Source: Maricaulis sp965657935 (GTDB lineage: Bacteria > Pseudomonadota > Alphaproteobacteria > Caulobacterales > Maricaulaceae). From it: a stretch of 14,909 bases of DNA. This document shows positions 1-6,490 of this stretch, in pieces (within the stretch, counting starts at the first letter, position 1; each line of letters starts with the position of its first letter). Made by a program: the position numbers and the translations under genes. The stretch covers positions 1 to 14,909 of the forward strand of contig CBFHQE010000075.1 of assembly GCA_965657935.1 (NCBI GenBank), read 5' to 3'. Below the pieces are notes generated by a model. It worked only from the letters and a program-made list of their open reading frames with translations, was not told where the DNA came from and searched no databases.

Positions 1-1087
1 CCAGTGCCTTGACCTCGGAGGCGACGACAGCGAAACCCTTGCCCGCTTCACCCGCACTGGCGGCTTCGATTGTTGCGTTCAGGGCGAGAAGATTGGTCTG
101 CTCGGCAACACCGGCAACCATTTCCATGATCTCCTCGATCTCGCGTGCTGCAGACTGCAGCTCGTCGATCGACCGCCCGGCGCCTTCAGCTTCAGTCACG
201 GCTCGTTGGGAAACCTCGTCGGAGTTTTCCAGAATGCGAGCGACTTCGGCGATAGAGGCTGAAAGCTCCTGCGCTGCAGCCGCCACGGACTGTACATCCG
301 AGTTCGTGTTCGAGGCCTGGGTCGACGCACTTTCGGCACCGGAACGCGTGGCGCGTGCATCGCCGTTAAGCTGGTCGGCAAGTCCGGAAACCTGCGAAGA
401 TGCACCGGACACTGAAGAGACGACAACGCGCAGGGCCTGCTCGAAATCGCCGGCAATCTTCGCGATGGCGGCACGACGTGCCTCTGCTTCGGCCTGGAGA
501 TTGGTTTGCGCCGAGGTTGCATCATCGGCGGCGGACTGGGCTTCAGTCGCCTCGCTCATGCTTTCATCCGCATCGGTAAGCGCCTTGGCGGTCTGGTAGG
601 TCATCCAGATCAGCGCGCCAGCCTGACCGACAACGACGATGGCGTGGAAGACAACACGGCCAAAATCCGCACCGTCCGGGAAGACCGCCCAGGGCAGCAA
701 GAAGTTCAGTGACAGGTGGTGCACGGCGGTTACCGCAGACGCAGCGACGATCGCCCGCCAGTCGATCATGATCGCTGTCGCGGACAGGCAGGCGAAAAAC
801 ACCATATGCATGTCCAGTTGCCAGCTCGCTCCGCTCATCATGTAAACAAGCACGGCCGGGAAGGCCATAATCGCCGCCGCAGTTGACGCGCGCGACACCA
901 CGGTGTTGCCAACCGTGCGCCAGCTGAAGAATGAGGCCAACGCCACCGCGCCCAGAAGGAGCGTGCCCGGAACGACCCGGCTTGGCGCGACAAAGAAGGC
1001 GATCAGAGGATAGGTGACTGCGACACCGATCGAGATGAAGGTCAGTGCCTTTTGCGCCTGGGCACGCAGGGTATCAAGACGAGTCAT
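1..1087 (-). CDS. Methyl-accepting chemotaxis protein, integral-membrane sensor type (partial, C-terminus off left edge)
   Basis: Reading minus from the ATG at 1087, 362 codons are open to the window edge. Residues about 16-164 hold roughly six hydrophobic segments with almost no periplasmic loop, so the input domain is buried in the membrane. Histidines sit within or beside these segments (H94 in DMHM, H123/H124 in VHH, H148 in FHAI). Residues 170-225 are Ala/Glu-rich and look like a coiled coil. From about 225 on is the MCP signalling domain, including the hairpin-tip sequence EQTNLLALNATIEAA (329-343) that contacts CheA/CheW in the family. I see no HAMP domain between membrane and signalling regions. 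The family relays a stimulus to the CheA kinase to steer flagella. Its ATG overlaps the stop of the upstream gene (ATGA), so the two are probably co-translated. The ligand is unknown. The identification as an MCP is firm. Confidence 0.95.
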   Translation of the reverse strand, partial: MTRLDTLRAQAQKALTFISIGVAVTYPLIAFFVAPSRVVPGTLLLGAVALASFFSWRTVGNTVVSRASTAAAIMAFPAVLVYMMSGASWQLDMHMVFFACLSATAIMIDWRAIVAASAVTAVHHLSLNFLLPWAVFPDGADFGRVVFHAIVVVGQAGALIWMTYQTAKALTDADESMSEATEAQSAADDATSAQTNLQAEAEARRAAIAKIAGDFEQALRVVVSSVSGASSQVSGLADQLNGDARATRSGAESASTQASNTNSDVQSVAAAAQELSASIAEVARILENSDEVSQRAVTEAEGAGRSIDELQSAAREIEEIMEMVAGVAEQTNLLALNATIEAASAGEAGKGFAVVASEVKAL

Positions 1088-1449
1088 GTTGCGGTTCCGG
1101 AGATATGAGACGATGGGAGCACGGGTGTGTCCGCTCCGATCAGGCAACCACCGAGGACTTGCGGATCCAACAGGAGCAGGGCTCCGGCGGCGCGCAGGTC
1201 TTGAAGGTCTGCCTGGGAGGAAAATTCAACGATGCCGACATTCGGCAGCGCGCCGAAGCGCACAAGGTTCTGCCCGGCTTCCGCGGAAGCGAGCAGCACA
1301 TCCCGCTCGGGCCAGCCGGGCGCGAAAACGACGGCAACCTGATCGCCGGCAAGCGGTTCCGCCAGCCCCAGCAGGGGTGTGCACACGACCGCCAGGACGA
1401 TCAGGATCAGCGGTGCAAGTGCAGAAGGTTTGCCGGTTGAGCGGGTCAA
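1084..1449 (-). CDS. Small exported or membrane-anchored hypothetical protein, coupled to chemoreceptor
   Basis: Unrecognised protein of about 121 residues. The chosen start is a TTG at 1449 with a weak GAG ribosome site. It gives a basic leader (TRSTGK) followed by a hydrophobic stretch ending PLLGLAEP, which looks like a signal peptide or anchor. The frame stays open upstream to a TTG at 1587 and has another TTG at 1473, so the start is uncertain. The mature part is a small alpha/beta-like sequence with the phrases VAVVFAPGWPERDVLLASAEAG and DLRAAGALLLLDPQVLGGCL. Similar short proteins with an 'RAAGAxLLLDP' ending recur in alphaproteobacteria as far as I recall, without known function. Its TGA stop overlaps the ATG of the chemotaxis receptor. 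This could mean a periplasmic partner of that receptor, but that is inference. Confidence 0.7.
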   Translation of the reverse strand: MTRSTGKPSALAPLILIVLAVVCTPLLGLAEPLAGDQVAVVFAPGWPERDVLLASAEAGQNLVRFGALPNVGIVEFSSQADLQDLRAAGALLLLDPQVLGGCLIGADTPVLPSSHISGTAT

Positions 1450-1520
1450 GTCGAATCTCGTTTTCAAGTGCAACGAGTTGAGCAAAACAAGGTTAACCAA
1501 GCCTTGTTGGTAGGGCGAAT

Positions 1521-1532
1521 TCAAACGTTTGA
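1521..1532. other. 12-bp perfect palindrome upstream of the small exported gene
   Basis: TCAAACGTTTGA is a perfect dyad. It lies about 70 bases upstream of the preferred start (1449) of the small exported gene and inside its open frame if an earlier start is used. It could be an operator half-site pair for a dimeric regulator. There is no independent support. Confidence 0.2.
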
Positions 1533-1607
1533 CTTGACCGATTTTCGACCTGGCGCAATCGAGGGAATGCGCCTTCCGTCTGCTCAAGAGACGGGTTATG
1601 TCGCTGT

Positions 1608-2453
1608 TTAAGATGCCAAATCTTGTGCCAGCAATCCATACATCAGGCTGTCCCGCACGCCGATATGGGTTTTCCAGGCGCCCCGAAGGCGGCCTTCATA
1701 TTGAAATCCCAAGCGTTCAACCAGCGCGATTGAACCGGCATTGTCCGGATCGATATCGGCGTAAAGGCGACGGATTTTTCGGACGCCGAACGCGTGTCGA
1801 ATCAGCGCTTTTCCGGCCTCAAGGGCATAACCCTTGCCCTGTGCTTCCGGGCACAGGATATAGCCGATCTCGGCCTGACCCGACTTCCGGTCCATGAGGA
1901 TGATCCAGCCCAGGGCCCTCGCCGTATCCGTCTGTTCGGTGATGGCAAAACACTCGATATTGGCGCCGTGCACATTCCAGGTAATGTAGTCGCGAGCCTC
2001 GTCCACCGTGGTGATCGGAGCGCTGGACCAGAAGCGCATATTTCCATCATCTGTCAGCGCAGGCAGTAGCGCTTCGGCATCGTGGATCGACATTGGGCGC
2101 AGAATCAGCCGTTTGGTCGTCAGGATGACGGGGTCGATTTTCGGCGTACGGTCCTGGAGAAGGTCATTGGTCAGCTCCAGCCGCGTCTCCTCGAACCGTT
2201 CCTCGATACAGTCCTGCATGCGCTGGAAACACTCCTGCGAAAACCAGTCGGTCTCGTTGAAACAGATCTGCCGCGTGTGTTCGGACGGCCAGCAGGCATA
2301 AGACCAGTAAGTTCCGTCCTCACCCTTGTGAAGGATCGCGCCGTGCGAACCGCACAGCTGATGGATCTGGCGCGTGCCGTCTTCCCAGGCCTGACGGAAT
2401 TCCTCGTCGCGGCCGGGTTTGAGTTTCCAGTGATACAGAACCGCGGAGGTCAT
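1608..2453 (-). CDS. ABM-like domain fused to GNAT N-acetyltransferase
   Basis: 281-residue protein with two parts. Residues 1 to about 95 resemble the small ferredoxin-like dimeric alpha/beta-barrel fold of antibiotic biosynthesis monooxygenase (ABM) proteins: an opening strand (AVLYHWKLKPG), a helix, then GTYWSYACWP. Residues about 108-281 are a RimJ/RimL-type GNAT acetyltransferase: TKRLILRPMSIHDAEALLPAL at its start, the acetyl-CoA loop QGKGYA at 205-210, and DPDNAGSIALVERLGFQYEG near the end, all standard in this family. RimJ/RimL-like enzymes acetylate protein N-termini, small amines or drugs, and the substrate here cannot be read. The N-terminal half contains six Cys residues between 34 and 82. 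The ATG overlaps the rlmN stop (ATGA), so it is translated in one unit with rlmN. The GNAT call is firm and the ABM call is by sequence feel. Confidence 0.85.
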   Translation of the reverse strand: MTSAVLYHWKLKPGRDEEFRQAWEDGTRQIHQLCGSHGAILHKGEDGTYWSYACWPSEHTRQICFNETDWFSQECFQRMQDCIEERFEETRLELTNDLLQDRTPKIDPVILTTKRLILRPMSIHDAEALLPALTDDGNMRFWSSAPITTVDEARDYITWNVHGANIECFAITEQTDTARALGWIILMDRKSGQAEIGYILCPEAQGKGYALEAGKALIRHAFGVRKIRRLYADIDPDNAGSIALVERLGFQYEGRLRGAWKTHIGVRDSLMYGLLAQDLAS

Positions 2454-3628
2454 TCACCGTCGGCGAGGCGCTGCTTGCGCAGTTCGCTGGCCCGCACTTT
2501 CTGGCTTTCCGAGCGCAGCTGGCCACAGGCGGCCAGGATGTCACGGCCGCGCGGCGTGCGGATCGGGCTGGCATAACCGGCGCGATTGACGACGTCGGAA
2601 AAGGCTTCGATCTGATCCCAGTCGGAACATTCATACGGGCTGTCCGGCCAGGGGTTGAAAGGGATCAGGTTGATCTTGGCCGGCACACCCTTGAGCAGTT
2701 TCACCAGCTCGCGCGCCTCGGCAAGGCTGTCATTCACACCCTTGAGCATGACGTACTCAAATGTCACGCGCTTGGAATTGTTGAGGCCCGGATACTGGCG
2801 GATCGCGTCCATCAGCTCGGCCAGCGGGTATTTCTTGTTCAGGGGGACCAGTTCGTCGCGCAGATCATCATTGGTCGCGTGCAGCGAGATCGCCAGCATG
2901 GTGCCGGTGCGCTCGCCCAGCTCCTTGATCTTGGGCACGACGCCCGACGTCGACACGGTCGTGCGGCGGCGGCCAATGCCCATGCCCTCGCCATCGGAAA
3001 TGATGTCGATGGAATCCGAGACATTATCCAGATTATAGAGCGGCTCACCCATGCCCATGAAGACGATATTGGTGATCTTGCGGTTCTCGTTCGAGGTCGG
3101 CCACTCTTCCAGATCATCGCGCGCAATCATCACCTGGGCGGCGATCTCGGCAGCGGTCAGATTGCGCACCAGCGCCTGGGTGCCGGTATGACAGAAGGTA
3201 CAGTTGAGCGTGCAGCCGACCTGGCTGGAGACACATAGCGCGCCCGACTTGGCGACGTCGGGAATGAAGACGGTCTCGCATTCCACGCCCGGAGACAGTT
3301 CGATCAGGTATTTCCGCGTACCGTCGACAGAGACCTTGCGCTCTGTGAGCCTGGGCCGGGTCAGCGTGAACTCCGCCGCCATTTTAGCGCGCAAATCCTT
3401 GGAGATATTGGTCATCTCGTCGAAGGACCGGGCGCCGTAGTGATAGATCCAGCGCCACAGCTGCTCCGCGCGCATCTTGGCCTTTTTCTCGTCCACACCG
3501 ATCTGGATTGCCGCCTCGCGCAATTGCGCGCGCGTCATGCCGGCCAGCGAGGTGGGCAGCGCGGTCTCGCCCTCATTGAGGCGAGGGGCATTCGGGTTGG
3601 CGGCGGAAATGTTCAGCGCGTGGTTCAT
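2450..3628 (-). CDS. rlmN: Dual-specificity 23S rRNA (A2503) / tRNA (A37) C2-methyltransferase RlmN
   Basis: 392-residue radical SAM enzyme that adds a methyl group to C2 of adenine 2503 in 23S rRNA and of A37 in certain tRNAs, in the cytoplasm. The 4Fe-4S ligands form C139-x3-C143-x2-C146 (GCTLNCTFCHTG). C132 (LCVSSQVGC) matches the conserved Cys seven residues before the cluster. C368 (AACGQL) matches the cysteine that carries the methyl during catalysis. The GMGEPLYNLDNV stretch and the NLIPFNPWP motif are also typical. An alpha-type N-terminal extension precedes the helical RNA-binding region (about 30-90). Length is normal. The start at 3628 has no strong ribosome site. The stop overlaps the start of the acetyltransferase fusion gene. 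Confidence 0.97.
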   Translation of the reverse strand: MNHALNISAANPNAPRLNEGETALPTSLAGMTRAQLREAAIQIGVDEKKAKMRAEQLWRWIYHYGARSFDEMTNISKDLRAKMAAEFTLTRPRLTERKVSVDGTRKYLIELSPGVECETVFIPDVAKSGALCVSSQVGCTLNCTFCHTGTQALVRNLTAAEIAAQVMIARDDLEEWPTSNENRKITNIVFMGMGEPLYNLDNVSDSIDIISDGEGMGIGRRRTTVSTSGVVPKIKELGERTGTMLAISLHATNDDLRDELVPLNKKYPLAELMDAIRQYPGLNNSKRVTFEYVMLKGVNDSLAEARELVKLLKGVPAKINLIPFNPWPDSPYECSDWDQIEAFSDVVNRAGYASPIRTPRGRDILAACGQLRSESQKVRASELRKQRLADGE

Positions 3629-3780
3629 CGAGTGTCGTCTTCGGTTCTGCAGCAGGCCGGGGCATCTATCACAGAATACGCCGGATTCCTAATCCTGGCG
3701 CGAAGATCGATAAATTATTGGGGTGTCGGATCGACCGGGTGAAATGGGCTCGACATTTTGACCTATCTCCCCGAGACGCC
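3629..3780. other. Intergenic region upstream of rlmN
   Basis: About 150 bases between rlmN and the small orphan gene, both on minus. It includes an AT-rich patch (GATCGATAAATTATT, near 3706-3720) that could carry an rlmN promoter, but no convincing -35/-10 pair is seen. There is no clear terminator for the upstream orphan gene. Confidence 0.3.
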
Positions 3781-4086
3781 CTACCCTTTTTCTCTTGCTA
3801 GATATATCCAGCCTGAAGCAACACAGTCTTCATTGGGCAAGCTGGTTGCCGAAACCTCTATTTCACGCTTGAAGCAAATGTCGGGAAAATCTGCCATGAT
3901 CTCAGCTTCAGCGCATGAAATGTCCTCTTTCGCTTCAGGTGTAAGCTCAGAATAACAGACGATTACGAGACAGATCTCTTCATTGCGAAGGGAAATCTTG
4001 ATTAGGCGGATCGCGGAATCTATCCGGCCGAGAAATGCGCGCATCGCTGAAAGCCTAAGCGCGGCGCTGGTCGGGGAGGCAGGCAT
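3781..4086 (-). CDS. Small AT-rich orphan protein, unknown function
   Basis: About 101 residues from the ATG at 4086. A GTG at 4107, overlapping the upstream stop, would add 7 residues. I do not recognise the family. There is no signal peptide or membrane span. The sequence reads like a compact alpha/beta fold: a helix (MRAFLGRIDSAIRLIKISL), a strand (EICLVIVCYSEL), an acidic helix (TPEAKEDISCAEAEIMADFP), then two strands (CFKREIEVSATSL and CVASGWIYLA). The DNA is visibly less GC-rich than the neighbouring genes, suggesting later acquisition or weak codon selection. It follows the IalB-type gene closely on the same strand, so co-transcription is possible. Because the coding frame is open, acidic/hydrophobic patterning is sensible and no competing frame is better, I call it real with moderate confidence. 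Confidence 0.6.
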   Translation of the reverse strand: MPASPTSAALRLSAMRAFLGRIDSAIRLIKISLRNEEICLVIVCYSELTPEAKEDISCAEAEIMADFPDICFKREIEVSATSLPNEDCVASGWIYLAREKG

Positions 4087-4100
4087 TCCGTCACTCTTGC

Positions 4101-4604
4101 CTAACACAGCGCATCGACGCGCTGCAGGGCTGCCGTCACCCCGCTGAGAGAAAACTCATAGGCGGCCGAGACACCGTCTGTCGTGGTCGCCTGGACGCGC
4201 ATCACCGAGCCGCGACGCATGGAGCGGATGACACGGGGCTCGTCGTCGAGCTGGTCGAGGAAACCCTCCTGGCCGTCGGTGAACATGGAATAGCGGCTGG
4301 AACCGATACGGATTTCCGGTGGGCTGGTCGGGCGCAGGTCATAGCCGACAAGGATATTCGGCTGTTCCGTCACCGCGCCGTTCTGCCAGCTGGAGACGAT
4401 GAAATAGACTGCACCGTGTTCGTGATTGCGCGGCGCGCTGTCGGTCGGACGGCTGAGCGCGTAACAGACCAGGCCCTGATCGGTCTGGCGTGTGAAAACA
4501 CGCCAGTCGGTATATTCGCCGCGAAATTGCGGATCGGCCTGGGCCAGGGCGGCTGGGGCAAAACTGGTCAGGGAGAGAAGGGCGGCAGCAAGCAGACGGC
4601 GCAT
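4101..4604 (-). CDS. Exported invasion-associated locus B (IalB) family protein
   Basis: 167 residues from the ATG at 4604. The frame extends 10 codons upstream to a TTG at 4634, but only the inner ATG gives a clean signal peptide (MRRLLAAALLSLTSFAPAALA, cut before QADP). A GGAG lies about 11 bases upstream. The mature part starts YTDWRVFTRQTDQGLVCYAL, matching the opening W-x-V...C pattern of IalB proteins, and continues with VGYDLRP and SSRYSMFTDGQEGF, also in line with that family. There are two cysteines, C47 and the very last residue C167, which could form a periplasmic disulfide. IalB was named for Bartonella red-cell invasion, but the family is widespread in free-living alphaproteobacteria and its general role is unknown. 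A candidate CtrA-like site lies upstream at 4676-4690. Confidence 0.8.
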   Translation of the reverse strand: MRRLLAAALLSLTSFAPAALAQADPQFRGEYTDWRVFTRQTDQGLVCYALSRPTDSAPRNHEHGAVYFIVSSWQNGAVTEQPNILVGYDLRPTSPPEIRIGSSRYSMFTDGQEGFLDQLDDEPRVIRSMRRGSVMRVQATTTDGVSAAYEFSLSGVTAALQRVDALC

Positions 4605-4675
4605 GGACGGCGACACTCCGGTTAAACGCAACAAACACGAAACAAGCGCATCGAGATGGCCGTTTCAAGGCAGGG

Positions 4676-4690
4676 TTAACCGGAATTTAC
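4676..4690 (+). promoter_or_regulatory. Candidate CtrA-like box upstream of the IalB-type gene
   Basis: TTAACCGGAATTTAC fits TTAA-N7-TTAC, one base from the Caulobacter CtrA consensus TTAA-N7-TTAA. It lies in the 107-base gap upstream of the IalB-type gene. A second site of the same form, TTAACC-N5-TTAC, occurs at 6226-6240. The match is short and could be chance. Confidence 0.3.
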
Positions 4691-4711
4691 CGTCAGGAGA
4701 TTGCCGGGAGG

Positions 4712-5233
4712 TTAGCGATGCGATCCGAATTTCTTCCAGCTGTCCGGTGAATTCAGTTCCGGTCCGCCCGGCATCAGCGGACGTTCAGGATAGCCGCCCA
4801 TCGAGACGGTGCGATCATAAAGCGTGACCGCGCAGGCGACGGAGACGTTCACACAGAACTTGGTCGGGATTTTCACGATGTGGGCGCATCGGTCCTGCAT
4901 GTCCTGGGTCAGCGAACCGCGCTCGCGACCAAAGACATAGGCCGCGCATTTGGGATGCCGGAAGCTGGGGAGTTCCACAGCGTCGTCGGTCAATTCAATG
5001 CCCACCAGCTGGCAATTTGATGGCAACAGCATGTCATCCAGCCCGTCCCAGCCGTAATAGGGCAGATGGTCCATGGATTTGGACGTATCGGCGTCATTGA
5101 TCTCGCGCAACCGGTGATGCGCGTTGACGGAAAAGGCAAAGCTGGCGCCAAAGGCGTGGGCGGTGCGCAGGATGGCACCCAGATTCATCGGTTTGGAAAT
5201 GCCTTCCGCGCCTACGGCAAAATATCCGCGCAT
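4712..5233 (-). CDS. SPOUT (TrmH/SpoU-type) RNA ribose methyltransferase
   Basis: 173-residue protein with the three SpoU motifs. Motif 1 is N17-LGAILRTAHAFGA. Motif 2 is AYVFGRERGSLT (about 98-109). Motif 3 is IPTKFCVNVSVACAVTLYDR (122-141), which forms the knotted SAM-binding site with the N129-V-S131-V core. Enzymes of this family methylate the 2'-OH of tRNA or rRNA nucleotides using SAM. The target RNA cannot be told from sequence. The protein is a bare catalytic domain with no N-terminal RNA-binding extension, plus a Pro-rich tail (about 149-165). It lies 9 bases downstream of the isoaspartyl peptidase gene on the same strand, so the pair is likely one transcript. Confidence 0.9.
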   Translation of the reverse strand: MRGYFAVGAEGISKPMNLGAILRTAHAFGASFAFSVNAHHRLREINDADTSKSMDHLPYYGWDGLDDMLLPSNCQLVGIELTDDAVELPSFRHPKCAAYVFGRERGSLTQDMQDRCAHIVKIPTKFCVNVSVACAVTLYDRTVSMGGYPERPLMPGGPELNSPDSWKKFGSHR

Positions 5234-5242
5234 GGAGAAACC

Positions 5243-6106
5243 CTAGTCGACTGCGACACGAATTTCGCCGGCGGTGTCGACAACCGCGCGTTTCATGCCG
5301 GGAGAGTTGAAAATATCGACGACCGTGCCGTCACGTCCCACGGCGATGATACCGCCTTCTCCGCCCAGCTTGCCAACAGCATCTACAGTGGCGCGGGTGG
5401 CGTCGGTCACGGTGGCACCGCCGAACTCGATCCGGGCGGCCAGATCCTTGGCGGCCGCCAGTCGCATGAAGAACTCGCCCTGGCCGGTACAGGAAATGGC
5501 GACCTGGTCATCCGCCCAGGTGCCCGACCCGATGATGGGGCAGTCGCCGACCCGGCCTTCCAGCTTGTTCAGTGTGCCGCCCGTCGAGGTGGCCGCAGCG
5601 AGGCGTCCCCGGTCGTCCAGCGCCACGGCCCCGACTGTACCGGTCGGAAATTCGCGATCATCGGGCTCGGCAGCCGGCACATAATAATCATTCACGCTTT
5701 CAACACGCTCAAAGGCGCCGAGGCTTGCAAAGTTCACAGCGCCATTGCCGGCCACCATGACATGGGGCGTCTTTTCCATGACTGCGCGGGCGACCCGGAC
5801 CGGGCTGACGAAACCGGTCAGTGTCGCGACCGAGCCGGCGGCGCGCGTCGCACCCTCCATGATGGCCGCGTCCAGCTCATAACGACCGGCCGCGTTGGGC
5901 GAGGAGCCTTTACCGGCGACGTAGAGACCGGAAGCTTCCAGGTCCTCGACCATGGCGGTCACGACATCGATGGCCCGACCGCCGGAGTGCAACATGTTGC
6001 GACCGCGTTCCGCCAGCGTGGCGAGATGCGCGCGCACCTCCTGATAGTCATGATTGCCGAGCACGCCGGCGCCGCCATGGATGGCCAAGGCTGTGGGAGA
6101 GGTCAT
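5243..6106 (-). CDS. Isoaspartyl peptidase / L-asparaginase (N-terminal nucleophile family T2)
   Basis: 287 residues from the ATG at 6106, which has GGAG 8 bases upstream. The frame is open further to 6250, but the HGGAG opening motif (10-14) fits this start. The family makes an inactive precursor that cuts itself before a Thr. Here that is T157 in the signature GTVGAVALDDRG, giving an alpha subunit of about 156 residues and a beta subunit of about 131. The STGGTLNKLEGRVGD segment and the SCTGQGEFFMR segment are also family hallmarks. It degrades isoaspartyl dipeptides from damaged proteins and has some asparaginase activity. There is no signal peptide, so it is cytoplasmic. It is shorter than the E. 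coli enzyme (about 320), mostly because the linker before T157 is short. Confidence 0.93.
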   Translation of the reverse strand: MTSPTALAIHGGAGVLGNHDYQEVRAHLATLAERGRNMLHSGGRAIDVVTAMVEDLEASGLYVAGKGSSPNAAGRYELDAAIMEGATRAAGSVATLTGFVSPVRVARAVMEKTPHVMVAGNGAVNFASLGAFERVESVNDYYVPAAEPDDREFPTGTVGAVALDDRGRLAAATSTGGTLNKLEGRVGDCPIIGSGTWADDQVAISCTGQGEFFMRLAAAKDLAARIEFGGATVTDATRATVDAVGKLGGEGGIIAVGRDGTVVDIFNSPGMKRAVVDTAGEIRVAVD

Positions 6107-6225
6107 GGTCAGGGCTCCGCAAACCGCGAGTGATTTGGCGCCTCTAACATTACGCGCGGGGAAAGCGAACCAAAATCTGCCTGCGCCACTTCTTCCCTGC
6201 GCCGGGGTGTCGCATATACCCGCGA

Positions 6226-6240
6226 GTAAAATATGGTTAA
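6226..6240 (-). promoter_or_regulatory. Candidate CtrA-like box between isoaspartyl peptidase and SDR genes
   Basis: On the minus strand TTAACCATATTTTAC fits TTAA-N7-TTAC, the same form as the site at 4676. It is about 120 bases upstream of the isoaspartyl peptidase start and could act on either divergent transcript. This is motif matching only. Confidence 0.3.
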
Positions 6241-6317
6241 ATGGGCGCATCGAAACGCAGGTCGGGTGATCACTCCTATCCAGGTGTCACCTTGCCTGAG
6301 TGGAGATATGTATATCT

Positions 6318-6434
6318 GACCTGGTTCTGGTCACGCTCACGACCAAAACAGGTCATTTGGACAGGCGGTCCTCCCAGTCTGCCTGTTCTCTTCCCGACAC
6401 GCGCGACCTGGAAGCAGGTCGCGCGTTTTCTTTT
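6318..6434 (+). ncRNA. Candidate structured small RNA or attenuated leader upstream of the SDR gene
   Basis: Three consecutive stems on the plus strand. Stem 1 (6318-6354) pairs GACCTG with CAGGTC, then TT with AA, and TGGTC with GACCA, with an eight-base loop. Stem 2 (6361-6386) pairs ACAGGC with GCCTGT. Stem 3 (6399-6425 plus T tract) is an intrinsic terminator. No plus-strand gene lies upstream for this terminator to end, so it must stop a transcript that starts within the gap, either an independent small RNA or an SDR leader. GACCTG and CAGGTC recur in stem 1 and the terminator, so alternative pairing is possible. The promoter is not clear, so the 5' end is unknown and the coordinates mark only the structured part. 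It does not match 4.5S, 6S, tmRNA or RNase P features that I know. Confidence 0.45.
6399..6434 (+). terminator. Intrinsic terminator in the divergent gap
   Basis: A 12-bp perfect stem, ACGCGCGACCTG paired with CAGGTCGCGCGT, has a GAAG tetraloop at 6411-6414 and is followed by TTTTCTTTT on the plus strand. It lies about 57 bases before the SDR start. Confidence 0.85.
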
Positions 6435-6490
6435 CGCCGATGACGCGTTATGTCCGATGGATAAATTCAACGTCGAGGGGATGATTTCCG

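Larger units (their letters stand above)
6107..6490. other. 384-bp divergent intergenic region with three plus-strand hairpins
   Basis: Gap between the isoaspartyl peptidase (minus) and the SDR gene (plus). No convincing coding frame is seen. The frame 6241-6501 has no family sense and reads through a terminator. Contents from left: a CtrA-like box at 6226-6240; repeated CAGGTC/CAGGTG words at 6258 and 6281; the near-palindrome AGATATGTATATCT at 6304-6317; hairpins at 6318-6354 and 6361-6386; a terminator at 6399-6434; and the SDR ribosome site GAGGGG just before 6481. Confidence 0.6.

Noticed and set aside
9..599. 196-residue Ser/Ala-rich frame on plus
   Set aside because: Antisense shadow of the chemoreceptor signalling domain.
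5066..6133. 355-residue open frame on plus
   Set aside because: Lies antisense to the well-supported isoaspartyl peptidase and RNA methyltransferase. The Gly/Asp/His-rich translation has no family sense and is a usual shadow in GC-rich DNA.
6241..6434. Possible 6S, 4.5S/SRP or RNase P RNA
   Set aside because: None of the signature sequences I know (for example the SRP GGAAGCAGCCA region) is present. Left as an unassigned candidate.
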